A DNA stretch of 64,000 bases. Source: Pogonophryne albipinna (lineage: Eukaryota > Chordata > Actinopteri > Perciformes > Artedidraconidae). Shown here in pieces: positions 13,488-34,142 of this stretch; position 1 is the stretch's first letter; every line of letters begins with the position of its first letter. The translations under genes and the position numbers were made by a program. The notes beneath the pieces are model-generated. The model searched no databases. It was not told the origin of the DNA and saw only the letters and a program-made list of their open reading frames with translations. The stretch spans positions 5,589,995-5,653,994 of the forward strand of contig CM053256.1 of NCBI GenBank assembly GCA_028583405.1, in the 5' to 3' direction.

Positions 13488-14850
13488 TGTGTGTTAGCGA
13501 GTCAATGCTGTGCCTCTATTCAACGTTAAAATACATTTATTTATAAACATTCACTATACTGTATGTTGACCGGCATAGAGCAAAAGTTAACCTCAAACAA
13601 AACAAGATGTAAAGAATATGATAGCTTGACACTGCTAGATATGACTTCCTGTTCTTTTTAAAAACTGCTGCCTCACTAATTCTCCCACTCAGCTGAGCAG
13701 ATGTGCTTGACTAGCATTGAGGGAGGGGGCTGTCGTTTTCAATTGCTATTGGTTTACATCTCTAAATCAATACAGTCACAGCTCAGTGTGAGCATTTCCC
13801 TGGACAAAAAGAAAATATACTAGTAAGCCGGTCATTGGAGAGAAATCAATACAACCCACTGAACTGCAGCAAAACAAAACATCCACAGAGCTTCGGTTGA
13901 CGTGTCAATTATTGGAGCTAGTTGGCCGTTTCGAGTCCATTAGCTTAAGAAAATGCTTCTTCAGTTGAATCCAAGTTTTGTATTTAGTGGAGCAACGAGC
14001 CCTGATGCAGCTGCAGCACTGAATGGTTATCTTCTTCCCAAATAAGGACATTAATTATCTTTTCAACAGTCAGACTACACTGTAAGAAATGTCAAGCCTA
14101 CCAAGAAATAGCAAAACAAGAGGGCTCCTTACAAGGAAACCAAAACATGTTTCAGAAAATACCTTAAAGCAGCTATATTAGTATTACGATAATGAATAGC
14201 ACGCACATTCCAGTCGTGATGAAGGCTTGACCACCAGCTGTGGGCGGCTGTGTGTAATGTGTAAGACAACACCCGTCTGAATGCACACACAGCTGATGTC
14301 AGAGATTCCACTACATGCCTGCCCCTCTCGGGGCCGTGCCACTCGAGCTGGTCCAGTCCGAAAGCTGTCCAGTCATCACACAAAAATGTGCCAAGTCTAA
14401 CATCCCTCTCGCGGCCTCCCTGTCTTGCTTGCTGGCTCAGATACATCCAAACTTGATCCATGTGAACTCAACAGCCTGCCTTTCTCTCCATGAGAGCTCA
14501 AGGCAAAACAAGGTGGGGAAAACAAGATCTGCTTACAGATAACGTACTTGACCTTGGTTTTATTGTTTGAGTGTATGAAGCCAAAATATGCCTTGAACTC
14601 ATTTTGCAGCAGCTTTGAACCTAATGACTGAGCTACTGAAACTGAATAAGGATAATCTGATAAAAATAAGCAAAACATCATAAAATATATATAAGAAAAA
14701 GAACACATTGACAGTGGTTTGGCTCCATTATTACTATTGTTTATGCCCCTTAGATACAAGACTGCTGTCTCTGAGTATATAAGAACCCGAGAAAGAACAA
14801 CTGTGTAAGCATAACTACAGTAGCAATGTATACAGAGAATCACCACCTAG
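13488..14850. other. Gene-free stretch
   Basis: No exon recognised. Open frames here lack domains. Confidence 0.4.
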
Positions 14851-14990
14851 GCAAGGCTATTTATATAGCACCTTTCAACAAGGCAATTCAAAGTGCTTTA
14901 CAAAAAAAACGAAAGACATTAAGAAAATGGCATTTAAAAACAGTCATTAAAAAGAAAAGATAATAAAAGAAACATTAAAAGAAAAAATAC
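14851..14990 (-). repeat. L2-type LINE 3' UTR fragment
   Basis: On the minus strand the motif AAAGCACTTTGAATTGCC and the following GGTGCTATATAAATAG match the 3' end of the L2 element at 50410-50490. The coding part is absent. Confidence 0.7.
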
Positions 14991-15214
14991 ATGGATAAAA
15001 GTTACAGTGCAGTTTAAGATGTAAATAGTTCAATTAATCTCTTAGTTGCCAGAATTAGAGCAACCTCCTGTTTGAGATACTCTAAAAATAATGTGCTCAT
15101 AATCACAGTTTAAACATAGAAAGACTGCACTGTGCAAAGTTCAAAGTCAGCCAACAACCAACAATTAAACATTTACAGGAACAAAACGCCCCTGGTGAAC
15201 GCCTAATGCCTTAA

Positions 15215-15594
15215 AGGTGGGGTAGGTAAGTTTGAGAAACCGGCCCGAGATACACTTTTTGTTATATTCCATGGAATGCTCTTAACATCCCGATAGCAAT
15301 GAATATCTGAAGTGCTTTGACAAAAAATCCATGAAAAAATGTCATCTGTGGAAGCCTTAGTACTGTAAAAAGCACGACCAATCATTTTAGCCGGCCCGGC
15401 TAAAATAACTGGATGGCCTACCTGCCTGTCAGCCTTCCATCTGTGCACAAACTTATCTCGTGCCCTCATTGGTCATGTGCGCGTTCGTGTGTTGGAGGAG
15501 GGGCTCTGTAAGGAAGTGGCAGATTTTTTCCAGCTGTGTATTTTCAAATTCTAGCGCACTCGAGCTGGTTTCTCCAAAATGACCTACCCCACCT
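15215..15594. mobile_element. TTAA-flanked MITE, copy 1 (380 bp)
   Basis: Terminal inverted repeats AGGTGGGGTAGGTAA (left) and GACCTACCCCACCT (right) are bounded by TTAA on both sides (15211-15214, 15595-15598). A TTAA target duplication points to a piggyBac-mobilised non-autonomous element, although the terminal bases are not the classic CCY of piggyBac. The second copy is at 60582-60867. Confidence 0.85.
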
Positions 15595-16226
15595 TTAATT
15601 GACGACAATCATATACTGGTGACGTTGTGTGTTCTCTTAAAGCGTGACACCCAAGTGATTGACAAGGCCTCACTGTTCTGAACAAAGTACAGAAAGTACA
15701 GTTAGGGCGGGCACCCATTCACAAACAGGATGTGCTCAAGTGAGGTTTGCAATGACGTAAACTCATCTTCCAGTTGTTCCACTGTTTATGTGACAAGGCG
15801 TAAATTGGGTTTGAAAAGTTAGACATGGCTTTAGACAAAACCTAGTCAGTGGAAGACTTCAGAGTCAGTGTTTCCGCCAGGGGGGCGTCTTGACTTATTC
15901 AGCTCGGAACGCACTGAACTCGAGCCGAGGGTGTCCAAAAAAAAAAAGAGTTGTTATCGCTTGAAATGATGAAAAGGAAAAAGGACAAGCACATCCCTCT
16001 GTTGGAGGGGCAAAGGAGCATTGAAGATCGTTTCCCCGACATCGGCCTCTTTTCTGCTTTTCGTATCTTGGACCCACGGTGCCTGGCACAGGACAACACG
16101 GAACGTGCGCGATTTGGACGCGATGAGTGGTGGAGCACGCGCGTGAACTGCGAGTGCCGGAGACTCGCAGCGGCGAAACTGAGGTTCCGTGGGAAACTGT
16201 GGTAAAAAGAGCCGACTCTTCTTCTA

Positions 16227-16800
16227 ATGGCGCGTTTCCACTACACGGCCTCGCTCTTTAGGACTGGCTCACTTCGTTAGGACTGGCTCGCTCGTTAGGA
16301 CTGGATCACTTATGGCGCGTCTCCATTACAGTTTAGGAACTGGGGTAGTATCTATAGTAACACAGTGTAGGCGGAGCGATCGGCTTGTTGTTGTCCTTCA
16401 CTACGCGATACTCACTCTTCATCTTTTTCAGTTTTTCCCTACACTGCAAGACAGTCCTCGAGTAACCGCTTCCGTACATCAGTGTAGAGACCTCCTGAAA
16501 TACTTTCATATTGCGAGTTGTCCCGTCGAGCTCCCGCTGGATCTCGTCATCTGCAATAAAGTGTAGGAACGTCGTAACTTCCATTTATATGCGACGATTC
16601 TCTCTGACCAATCAGCAGTCGAGAGTGACGTCACAGCCTGGTTATTCCTGGCCCTAGAACCCAGATTTCATGGGGCCAGAACAATTGTGAATTAGGACCC
16701 GCTAGCCGGTACTAGGCCAAGTGGAAACGCAACCAAAAGCGGGCCGCTGACGTCACAGCCCTCTTAAACGGGGCTCCGCGCTGTAGTGGAAATGCGCCAT
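16227..16800 (-). mobile_element. Harbinger-like element with Myb/SANT remnant, nested
   Basis: The ends ATGGCGCGTTTCCACTAC and GTAGTGGAAATGCGCCAT form an imperfect inverted repeat with TA outside each. The minus strand (16333-16584) encodes a segment with TVLQCREKLKKMKSEYRVVK. This is the third helix of the Myb/SANT-like DNA-binding domain found beside PIF/Harbinger transposases. It sits inside the element at 15866-16909. Confidence 0.7.
16333..16584 (-). pseudogene. Myb/SANT-like DNA-binding protein fragment (Harbinger accessory)
   Basis: The frame contains DDEIQRELDGTTRNMKVFQE and then a QCREKLKKMKSEYR helix, the pattern of the trihelix-type domain in the Harbinger accessory protein (I-x-x-E-L-D-G-x-x-R-N... 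Q-C-R-x-K-x-K-x-L). The N-terminal Trp helix is replaced by the MITE end and the frame runs into terminal sequence, so it is not functional. Confidence 0.65.
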
Positions 16801-16917
16801 TAGTGATCCGGGTCACTAAAAAGAGCCGTAATTCCCATCACTAACGTAAAGAGATATCATCTATAAGGGACGGCTCTCGGGGTGGACGCCCTGGTCTGGC
16901 GGAAACACTTATCAGAG

Positions 16918-18370
16918 TGCTTTAGTGCTTCCCTTTAGCCTGATGTGGATTGATATTCACTGGACCACAGTCATGTCCAGCTAGCTGAAATTGGCAGCAT
17001 TAGCTTCTGAGCTCAATTGTTTATCAAAGAGTCTGAGAGCTGATGTAATGGAGTAGCACTGCATGTAGCAGACAATTCAATTAGTTTCCCAAGTTCTCTA
17101 AAATACAGCAGAGCAGCCAAATGCCTGGACCAAATACACTCACAGTGTTGTCCAGAATTGAATTTTAGGGCACAACTTTGTTCTATTCTCCAGAATTATA
17201 CTTCTAAATACGGATAGATTAGAACAATTCTTTGCTAAACAAATATGACATATCATAAATACATTTCACAGGTTTTGAGAGCCTCTAAAATGAAACATTC
17301 AAAAGTGCATTAAACTGTCTTCTATTCTGTCTTTAGGAATACGTTTTTACATCAAAGGATTTTTGTCAAACTTCCTAAATAATTAGTGGACAGATTTGAG
17401 TGTAACCTGGATGTTACCCTGTAATTCTTAATATATAGATTAAATATCTTAATAAGAAAATTCTGCATAATAACTGTGATTACAATTGTATCTATATCTT
17501 GCTGTATATGTTCTTCCTTTCTGATGTTCTGTTGTGGTAGTTTATTAGGAGGGATATTAAAGCGGGGCTCAGAGGTTCCTAGCTGGTGCCCGCCGCGTGT
17601 CACTGCAGTCAGGCTCAGTAATCACCAGCGAAGGAGTGCTAATTAACCACTGCATGAAGTAGGCCGCTGTGGAGAGGGCTATAGGAGACCATAAGTGGCA
17701 TTCCCACATTCCACACACAGACCGCGTTACATTGTGCACAGTCTGTGCAGTTGACACCCGAAACAGCAGAAAATGTAATGAGGGTATCTGATACACAAAG
17801 TGTGAGAGGGAAGTGGAAGCTAATCTGCTTTCAATGCATTACTGTACTCAAAACAAGTCATGAAGAGTGACTGGCTGCTGAAGACAGCATCCAGTGCAAC
17901 GTGTTGCTCTCCCTCTGAAGGACAGCCGCACAGAGACACATCTTGGAGAACATAATGTGTTGCTTTCAGTGCAACAGAAAGCTTCCAACCTAAACTCCAG
18001 ACTCTGTGGGTGAGAAGTCCTCCTTCAGCCCCGCCGGCCTCTTTATTGATTTGTAGCTTTTGTGAAGAAATACAAGCCTCTGCATCCATTTGAGTACTGC
18101 CTATTCATTAGCAAAGGGTGGGGACAATGTGACTAAAGGGCAGTTAACTGTTCTGAAACCAAAAGATTTCAGTTTAGGTCAGCTTTTTCATGTTTAAATC
18201 TAGACTTTCTGATCAAAGGTACATTAAAACAAACAACAAGCTACAGCATCCTATCCTTAACTGAATCAAACATGTGTTAGTGCCATTTACATTCAAAACA
18301 CACCAGTGTTAAAAAGAAAGGACGTATAAGATCGAAAGCAGAAAAACTACCACAACCAGCTTCCCCTAAT
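16918..18370. other. Gene-free stretch
   Basis: No exon recognised. A moderately G/C-richer patch at 17570-17720 could be regulatory but has no diagnostic motif. Confidence 0.4.
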
Positions 18371-18848
18371 TTCTTTCTTTTTGGTGTCTATATACGCTGG
18401 GATCCGGAGTCATGGATGATCCTGCGGTCCTGTGTCCTGCATCGCGAGCCCTGGATCTTGAGTCGTGGCTGTGGTCCTGGATCATAGGTCCTGGATGGAT
18501 ATCCTCGTGGATTCATCTTCCTATTATACACACATGCATTTCCAAACATTTGGACTACCTATGTTGCAAATGTATTATCTTTTCAATTTACACACGGCAT
18601 CTATTGCACGTCTGTCCGTCCTGGGAGAGGGATCCCTCCTCTGTTGCTCTCCCTGAGGTTTCTCCCATTTTTCCCTTAAAACTGTGGGTTTTCTCCGGAA
18701 GTTTTTCCTTGTACGATGTGAGGGTCTAAGGACAGAGGGTGTCGTATTGTCATACTGATATTCTGAACACACTGTGAAGTCCACTGAGACAAATGTAACA
18801 TTTGTGATATTGGGCTATATAAATAAACATTGATTGATTGATTGATTG
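18371..18848 (+). repeat. LINE 3' end with (ATTG)n tail
   Basis: The sequence carries the string GTGATATTGGGCTATATAAA followed by (ATTG)n at 18830-18848. I recognise this as the 3' UTR and tail of a high-copy teleost non-LTR retrotransposon. Only non-coding 3' sequence remains. Confidence 0.65.
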
Positions 18849-21901
<3,053 letters not shown>

Positions 21902-21909
21902 AGAGAGAG

Positions 21910-23012
21910 CAGCTGTTTGGGGGAGCCCGGCAAGAGACAGGTTTACATTTCCATGCCCTCTCTGCATTGCTGAAGCATCATGGTCACCCTGTGAAACATT
22001 ATATACACCAAAGCAGTCAAAACGGCCACAGCCGTCCTGCACATAAGCTGTTAACAAGTTCCATGTTAAATATATTAGGGATTTGAGAGATACTTTATAA
22101 AGTAACACAAAACCTTTGAGAAATACTCCAGACAAAACATGATTCCCGAGTTAAACTAACTCTTTGCTTTGTGAAACAAAAAACAGAGACTCCTTGCTAC
22201 TCTAACGTCCATTGTGTACTAAATGATATGGCATTGCTATGCGTCACATCAAAAACAGTGTGCCAATCATCTTATTGCCACCAGGTCTAGCATATGGATG
22301 ACAGAATGACAGTCACATCCTTCTCAGCAGGAATTACAAGTGCATACTGATAATTAAAGATAAAAGTGAAAACATTTCACCATTCTCATCCCCTCTCATC
22401 TGCACCATTTCAAACAGATGCTACTGTGAAGTGCTTACGGCAGCCCATTTGAATACTGTTGGAGATCTCTGCATGATAAGCTGCAAATTGCAAGCTGCAC
22501 ATTTCCATTTGGATCATCAAAATTCAAATGGTTCTAAGAAAATCAAAGACCAACAAAGGCTGAACAAATTTATTCTGCGCCACAGACAGCTGCTTGCGAA
22601 TGGATTTATCCACTGGCCGTGATCTGCAGATAGAGCCATTCAAGCATTCATAAACAAGTTCTTATCGTTTACAAAGCAGATAAACTGTGTCTTTGCTGTG
22701 TTGACTGCAAAAAACCCTTTGGAGTCTGAATTGCATAGGGAAGGATGCTACAGCCGACTACTTAAAATACTTGCCCGAGGTGCTCTCTGCACTGCTAGCA
22801 TCAATATGTTCCTTGAAGTGTTGAGTACTTGTATAATGCATCCTGACAGTGCCACCTCACACACCTTGAAATAGGCAGTGCATCAGAATAAGAACATATT
22901 TGTAATCTTCTAGCGACAGTGCATTGCGGTTCCCGGAACGGATATGTAAGGATATAATAAGAAAAGATAAACGCATGGATGTTCGATCAGGCAAACCTAC
23001 CAGCCATATTAA
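21910..23012. other. Gene-free stretch
   Basis: Nothing recognised. Confidence 0.4.
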
Positions 23013-23110
23013 CTGGGGTGTAACAATACATCAATATGGATCCATTTATTGATTTAATGATCAGCAATCTAATATCATCGATGCAAAGTAAAATAATCTA
23101 TATATCCTCT
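23013..23110 (+). repeat. hAT terminal fragment (TGGGGTGTAACAATACAT)
   Basis: The start resembles the TAGGGGTGTAACG terminus of the element at 4664. Only one end is visible, so it is probably a truncated copy. Confidence 0.4.
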
Positions 23111-23321
23111 TTAATATTTGCCTTCATTATCAAGGTCGTAACCATGCAGACAACATTGGGGGGGACCAAAAATGTAATCAAATTTTGAATACCAATTTCC
23201 TGCCATTCTAAAGGAAAATATATAAAAATTCACTAACACATGGGATACTTTAAAACCTGTTAAACCCCATGGCCCCGCCCGTGGGGGCAAAAAACAACAA
23301 TATTCACGAAACTGTGTCTCA

Positions 23322-23525
23322 GGCATGGGCGTAGGAAGCATCCTTAATGTGGGTGGGACAATTTGACGGGGAGTGTGGGCAGGTGCTGGACCTAACCTCC
23401 TCTAGGGGGGGTCCGGGGGCATGCCCTCCTGGGAAGATTTTTTTTTTAAGGTTGAAGTTAAATACATCAATCTGGTGCACTTTGAGAGCAAAATTAGGGA
23501 CTAAATCTATAGATACATCTCTCAA
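23322..23525 (+). repeat. Dispersed repeat, copy 2 (first copy at 6948-7135)
   Basis: Inverse-orientation match to 6948-7135, from CATGGGCGTAGGAAGC to GAGCAAAATTAGGGAC. Confidence 0.75.
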
Positions 23526-24011
23526 CACCCATATGAAACGGAACTGTAAACAGATTTACTTTTCCTTTATGCATATTTTACAAATCACTCCCCTAGCTAC
23601 TATTCCTGAAAAGTTCAGTTTTAACATCAGAACTACAAGTTATTTACACAAAGAAGCTAAACCGGAGGGTTCATTAACATTACCATTACGAAATAAAATA
23701 ATATAGATTACTTTAGGGCTGACTAGAAAAAGATACCAGAACGGATGGAGGGCAAATTAAAACATGACTGACCTGCATGGAGCATCAACGCTAACTGAAG
23801 CTGGACTCGGACGTGCGACAGCAAAATACACCCCCCGGGTACAAAATAAAGGTATGCATAAACAAACAAAGGCGGAACCAATTTACATATGAATATATCA
23901 TTTTGGTGAAGTTCACAATAACAGAAAATAAAGGTTTTCAAGTATACAAATAGCCAAAATAAAAAAGTCATAGAATAGCAATTTCATTTTTTTTTTATAT
24001 ATCAGTTAGGC

Positions 24012-24937
24012 CAGTGGTTCTCAAATGGGGGTACGCAGACCCCTAGGGGTACGTTGGAGTACTGCAGGGGGTACGTGAGATTTATTTTATGTTAATGAAA
24101 AAAAAACGTAATTAATGCATTTAAACAAACTACTAATAGTAGATTAACTACTTTATTCAAAAGTTTACAGTAATTCTGGATAATAAAATGGGAACAATAA
24201 ACGGGGTGCTCTCTTTTCCTCTCCCTCTCCTGACAGCTCGTCAGTCTCGTGCAGCTCGCTGAACCTGTGATAAGTGACCCGACAGTAAAGAATAAATATA
24301 TGTATAACTAGTTTAGCTTGTTCCAGAGTAGATAAATTAGCTAAGTGTGTTACGTCTAACTCTTAGTGTATTTTCCTCCGCTCAACGGTCCGTCACAGCG
24401 GGGGAGCTGTGATCATGCAGAGCTGCGTGTTCTCCGTCAGCAGCAGCTGATCTGTTCTCTGATCTCTCTCTCGCGTCCGGTTAGACTTCACTCGTGTTTT
24501 TGTCCAAATCTATCAGATCTAGCTAGTTCTAGTTAATGATATGACTGCCTGCTTATCAAAGGACCTAAACAATAAGCGTTGCTTGGCAACGGCATGTGGC
24601 CGCAAAGTATAGCATTATGCATATGTTTATATGAGGGGTCAAAATCCCATGCTCATAAAATGCTCATATATCTTTTTCTCTTCATTCCCCACGATGTTAA
24701 AATTGGTTTGCCATGAATTTAGTGATGGATTGTAAACATTTGAAATGTAGCATTTAAGTGTTTCTCAGTTACAAGGTTGTTGTTATAATAAATCAGACAC
24801 TGATGGTGCAGCGCTGTACTGTACCTCTTTATATAGGCCTTTTTTCCGTAACAATTTTTTTTGCGCTGATCAGGGGGTACTTGGCTGCATTTATTTTTCA
24901 AAGGGGGTACATTATTGAAAAAGTTTGAGAACCACTG
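24012..24937. mobile_element. hAT-type MITE with 8-bp TSD
   Basis: Inverted termini CAGTGGTTCTCAAA are identical at both ends. A perfect 8-bp duplication, agttaggc, flanks it (24004-24011, 24938-24945). The 926-bp interior has no transposase. Confidence 0.9.
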
Positions 24938-24945
24938 AGTTAGGC

Positions 24946-26598
24946 TATATATTGGGAGGGGGGACATTTTGAGCGTATCTGAATAGTGGGGGAGATGTGT
25001 CCCCCCCAATGTATATGGTGAATTTGGCCCTGTGTTAACATTTGCGTCCATGTTCTCCTTCCTAAACATTCAAACAGTGCCTAAACATGAGCAATGTTGA
25101 AGGCCTGGTAATAAAAGGACTCAAATGCTATTTAAGTTGCTTTTTGTAAGTTGAATAAATATAAGTGATAATGTCATAATAGGCATTTTATATCTTCTCA
25201 TATTGATCGCGGGCCCCTGAATTAAATCAAATGGGAATCTTATTGTGGCTCACTTTGTGGCAAATATCCTATTCATTAAACGTGTAAAACTAGCATTTAG
25301 TGATGTATTCTAACTTGTAACACTACTACTCCTAATGATCAACAGTATTCGTTATAACTGTCAGACAACCATTAGTATTAGCTACCAGAGTACAGCTGGT
25401 AGGGCTGGATGCATTTTATTTTCCACAGCACAATACCTTACTTTAAATCCCACTAACCCTGTAGGTGGAAGTTCCTACTTACTGCTGCCTGTATGTCCAA
25501 CAGGATATGGCTTTTTAACAACATAAATAGTCTCCCTGTGGGCCAAGTGCAGTGCAGAACTTCTATGTCCTACTTTTTGTGTTGACGGTCTGTCCTGGTG
25601 TCCCAGCAAACAAAAGAACCGACCAATACAAGACCTGAATAATTGAAGGCAAAGTGTAACGCAACACTCTCTCGTCGTGGTGTAGTAGGAAATAACGGCA
25701 AATAACACAAGTCCTAGTTTCAAAACCAGCACGGAAACAAATGAACTGAATGACCAGCCAGCTCAGGCAGTGTAGTCACACATATCTGGCAGCAAGGTTT
25801 AGGAAAATATGCCCTGCTACTCACTCGATCACGTTAGCCACTTTAGCTTAATGAAACCGGTTATTTTTGGTCAGAGGTTAGGAAATTAACGTCAATGTAA
25901 ACAGTTTACTCCAACAATTTTCTCTAAACTTGTGCTTTAAGAGAATGTTACATCACAAAGGTAGTTTAAATAAGAACCGGGCTTAGATAATCTAAATCGT
26001 GACTGCAAGCTATATGAAAGCTAGCCTGCAGAATTTAAGTTAATTTTTTAGGCAAAAAACACCACAGATAAAGGCACAAATATACAACTAATATGAAATT
26101 CAGCACAACTTGAATGGCTGTTTAACCTGCACAGCTTTAGTTGACAGCTCGTAAAGCTAATGTAATGTTCAGCAACCAATTATGTTCGTCAACCTGCTTA
26201 GTAAACAGATGCATATCCATGCTCCAGATGATGGCTTGTCCTAACTGTTGACTCTAAACCAGCTTCCATGGCTACGACTATTCTTCGAAACAAAATATCA
26301 ACGAACAATACACATGCTTACATAAACGCATTTGAGGCGTTCAAACCTATGGTTCAAACGCATGGGGTTCCTGCACCGTTTTACACTCAGCCAAATAACT
26401 TTATTGTCACCTAATAGTCCATTTCATCTCCCCTTCACGAATGCATTCATTCTTATTGCAAATACATGCTTATTGTGTATCGGTAAGTAGACTGAACAGT
26501 AACGTTTGGCTAGCAAGTGGCTGCTTCAAGCCTGGCTAATCAGCAGCTAGCGTTAGCTAACGTTGACGCTAGTGCTGGAGTATCCCTTTACTGCTTAC
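24946..26598. other. Gene-free stretch
   Basis: No exon recognised. GCTAGCGTTAGCTAACGTT-type sequence at about 26548-26566 lies next to the promoter-like block. Confidence 0.4.
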
Positions 26599-26850
26599 CT
26601 TCAACGGCCTCGCAGATGTTTTTCTCATCGTCCCATTTAGTTTTCCAGCAAGTGCCCACATGCGAATACCATACACGTTTCCAATACCAACAATTCCTAA
26701 CTTTTTATCATCTTCATAGGTGGAACTACGTGTTAAATCCCAAACCGGACCACCGCCGACAAAGTAATTTCTCTACCACTTACAACAACAACGTCAACCG
26801 AAGAATAGTACCCGCCCCCACAAAGATCCAGCCAATCAGAACGTAGAGTC
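26599..26850 (-). promoter_or_regulatory. Candidate minus-strand promoter and first exon (possibly otud7b)
   Basis: On the minus strand an inverted CCAAT box (plus GCCAATCAG, 26831-26839) and a GC box (plus CCCGCCCCC, about 26811-26819) are followed by about 200 bases of G/C-richer sequence. That sequence ends in the strong donor TTGAAG|GTAAGC at 26599/26598. The layout fits a TATA-less first exon. The next confident gene downstream on this strand is otud7b (acceptor at 1848), so it may be that gene's non-coding first exon. Ownership is inferred; an unrecognised small gene is possible. Confidence 0.4.
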
Positions 26851-27169
26851 AATTTCATTGACATTTATAAGAACCAATGGTCATTCTTGGAGTCTATGAC
26901 TGATGTTCCCCGATAGAGTAAACACCAAATGAGAACGAGAGTACAAAACATGCGCTTGCCAATTGGCTGCAGAGAAATAAAGGGCAAGGGGTTTTGTCCA
27001 AGTAGCCTATGAGTGTGGCATTGATAGCCCAGAGTGGCAGGTGCTTTGGGGTTGACAAAACAACAGGGGCGGCACCACTGCCCGGGTGAGGTCATCGAGG
27101 ATGATGTAAAATCGACGTCATTTGCGGGGCTAAATAAAACACAACCGGACACACGCATCTTTTAAAAAG

Positions 27170-27175
27170 TTTAAT
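27170..27175 (-). terminator. rbm8a: Candidate rbm8a poly(A) signal
   Basis: ATTAAA on the minus strand about 385 bases beyond the rbm8a stop. AATAAA on the same strand at 27393-27398 is a nearer alternative. Confidence 0.35.
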
Positions 27176-27559
27176 GTTCCCCAAGTTATATAAAAACAAA
27201 ACACAACATTATGCACGCAACATTGAGAAAACGTATACAACATTTTGAAGGAACAATAATAATGCAGTACATGCAAGTTGGTGTCGAAAGTAAAACTATA
27301 GTTTCACTGGCAGCTGAATGGATACCCTTTAGTTGCATTGTAAAGCAGCATAAGCAATATACAAAAAAATGAAAATGCTGCTTTTAGGCCAATTTATTAA
27401 TTTGTTATTCATCTCTTCCGAGAATTTCCTAAACCCAGTATTTGAAATGTGTACAACTAGATGCCATACAACTGGTACACAAAAATATCGTACGAAAAAA
27501 CTGCTTCTTATGAGAAGATGAGGATTAGAAACTGCCTGTGACAATGACAACCGCCAAAC

Positions 27560-32708
<5,149 letters not shown>

Positions 32709-32936
32709 TGTGCATACTTGCCAACCCTCCGATTTTCGCGGGAAACTCCCGATTTCATAGCCCTCTCCCAGATTCCTCCCGGGGTCATATTTCTCCCGCA
32801 TTTCTCCCGATTTCTGACAAAATCAGATTTACTCACGACTGTTTCCACTCGGACTTTAATACAGCTACACCATTGTTTGGTTTCCATGGTAGCGCGTCTC
32901 TTTAGTAGCGCCGCTAGCGCGCGCAACTGAAAGCCT
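32709..32936 (+). repeat. Teleost-type dispersed repeat (CATACTTGCCAACCCTCCG)
   Basis: Contains several loose copies of CTCCCGATTTC/TCTCCCG within 110 bases. I know this arrangement as a high-copy fish repeat. Only one end is clear. Confidence 0.5.
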
Positions 32937-32938
32937 AC

Positions 32939-33604
32939 CCCTAGTTTCCACTGGGTCCGTCTGCGGCGCGTTACGGCTGCGCCGTGGTTTTAGTCCGGCC
33001 TCCTCCGGCGTCATACCCTACTGGGCGCGTTTCACGAGCGTTTCAGAAGCATTACGGAAGCGGAGCGTCGTGCATGCCGGCTCGCAGTTCTTGTTGATTT
33101 GGGCATATTTCCTGGACATTTGTACTTCTACAAGAAAGTAAGTAGGCTACGTAGTTAAATGGTTTATTTTTGTGTCTGTTTAAATCGTGTTTATTGTTGT
33201 TATTTCCTATTTTGTTGTGTTGTAGACTACAGACATAATTAATCATAATTGTAATAGTCCAGTTAAAAACAACATGAATCAAAGATGGGTTGCTGTATTT
33301 TAGTGGTAAAAAAAATGCATTCATCATCATAATTATTCTATATAATTTACACACAGTGCCTGTAAACCGAAGGAGAACGCTGGCCTTTATTCTCCTACTG
33401 GAAAAACTACAGTGGAGGGATGGGGGGAGGAGAAGGAACTGGTTTTGGGGGGTGGGCCGGATGCTGTCACCGTTCCACTTCCTGCCCGACATTACCTTAC
33501 GGCGTCGAAAAATAGACTTCAATCCTATTTCGAGCGGAGCCCAGCGGCGAGATGCTTCTGGGACGCTTCTGAGCCGTAACGCGGCGCGTCTGGTGGAATA
33601 GCAC
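32939..33604. mobile_element. MITE-like element with GGCGCGTTACGGC ends, copy 1
   Basis: The left end (TAGTTTCCAC...CGGCGCGTTACGGC) and right end (GCCGTAACGCGGCGC...GTGGAATAG) are imperfect inverted repeats. The target duplication is unclear. An internally deleted, truncated second copy lies at 36007-36150. Confidence 0.65.
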
Positions 33605-34017
33605 CATGGATGTATAATAAGAACTGGATACAGCGTGGGAGGCGGGGCCTCATTCATTCCTATGAGAGTTGCTCATTAGCGCATGATGATAAAATGGCCC
33701 AACTTTTGAGAGAGTGAAACGTCACAGATTACCCGGCATGCCTGAGAAGTACCCGTATGTGCGCTCATAGCGCATGCGCAACTTTAACCAAAATGCTCGT
33801 TCACATCAAGCACGTCAATTTGCGTACACGTAACAGCACCGCACGTTCATGACAGCATGGATGGATTTGATATTAACGAGGCGGCAGTTAGCAGCTAGCG
33901 GCTAGCTAGTAATTATGCTAATGTAGACATCAATCGTTATGTACTTATATTACGCTGTAACAGGATCTAGTGATATCCAAGCAACAGAGCTTCATTTAGC
34001 ATGAAAGAATGATTGCA

Positions 34018-34066
<49 letters not shown>

Positions 34067-34142
34067 CCTATATATACTTATAATAATAAGTAATATTAAC
34101 TTTATTTAATACAACATTTACGGTACAAGATTTAATCATACA
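33605..34142. repeat. Repeat-like sequence and (TA)n
   Basis: G/C-richer sequence of unknown class, then a 44-bp (TA)n tract at 34021-34064. Confidence 0.4.

Larger units (their letters stand above)
15866..16909. mobile_element. DNA transposon with CAGTGTTTCCGCCAG ends, containing a nested element
   Basis: The left end is CAGTGTTTCCGCCAG and the right end CTGGCGGAAACACT, an inverted repeat. The 7-mer tcagagt lies next to both ends, with two extra bases on the right, consistent with a slightly decayed hAT 8-bp duplication. The interior is split by the element at 16227-16800. No transposase is seen. Confidence 0.65.

Noticed and set aside
14397..14846. 149-codon minus-strand frame
   Set aside because: Hydrophobic and Ser/Tyr-rich but no motif, splice signal or homologous family recognised.
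23122..25035. A single 1.9 kb element bounded by inverted ACATTGGGGGGGA motifs, around the 24 kb hAT
   Set aside because: G-runs make the match weak and no target duplication was found; kept only as separate fragments.
26517..26846. 109-codon plus-strand frame over the promoter-like block
   Set aside because: No recognisable domain; the minus strand there has better evidence (CCAAT, GC box, strong donor).
33052..33657. 201-codon minus-strand open frame
   Set aside because: It spans the MITE-like element at 32939-33604 with no domain and crosses its boundary; the length is plausible by chance.
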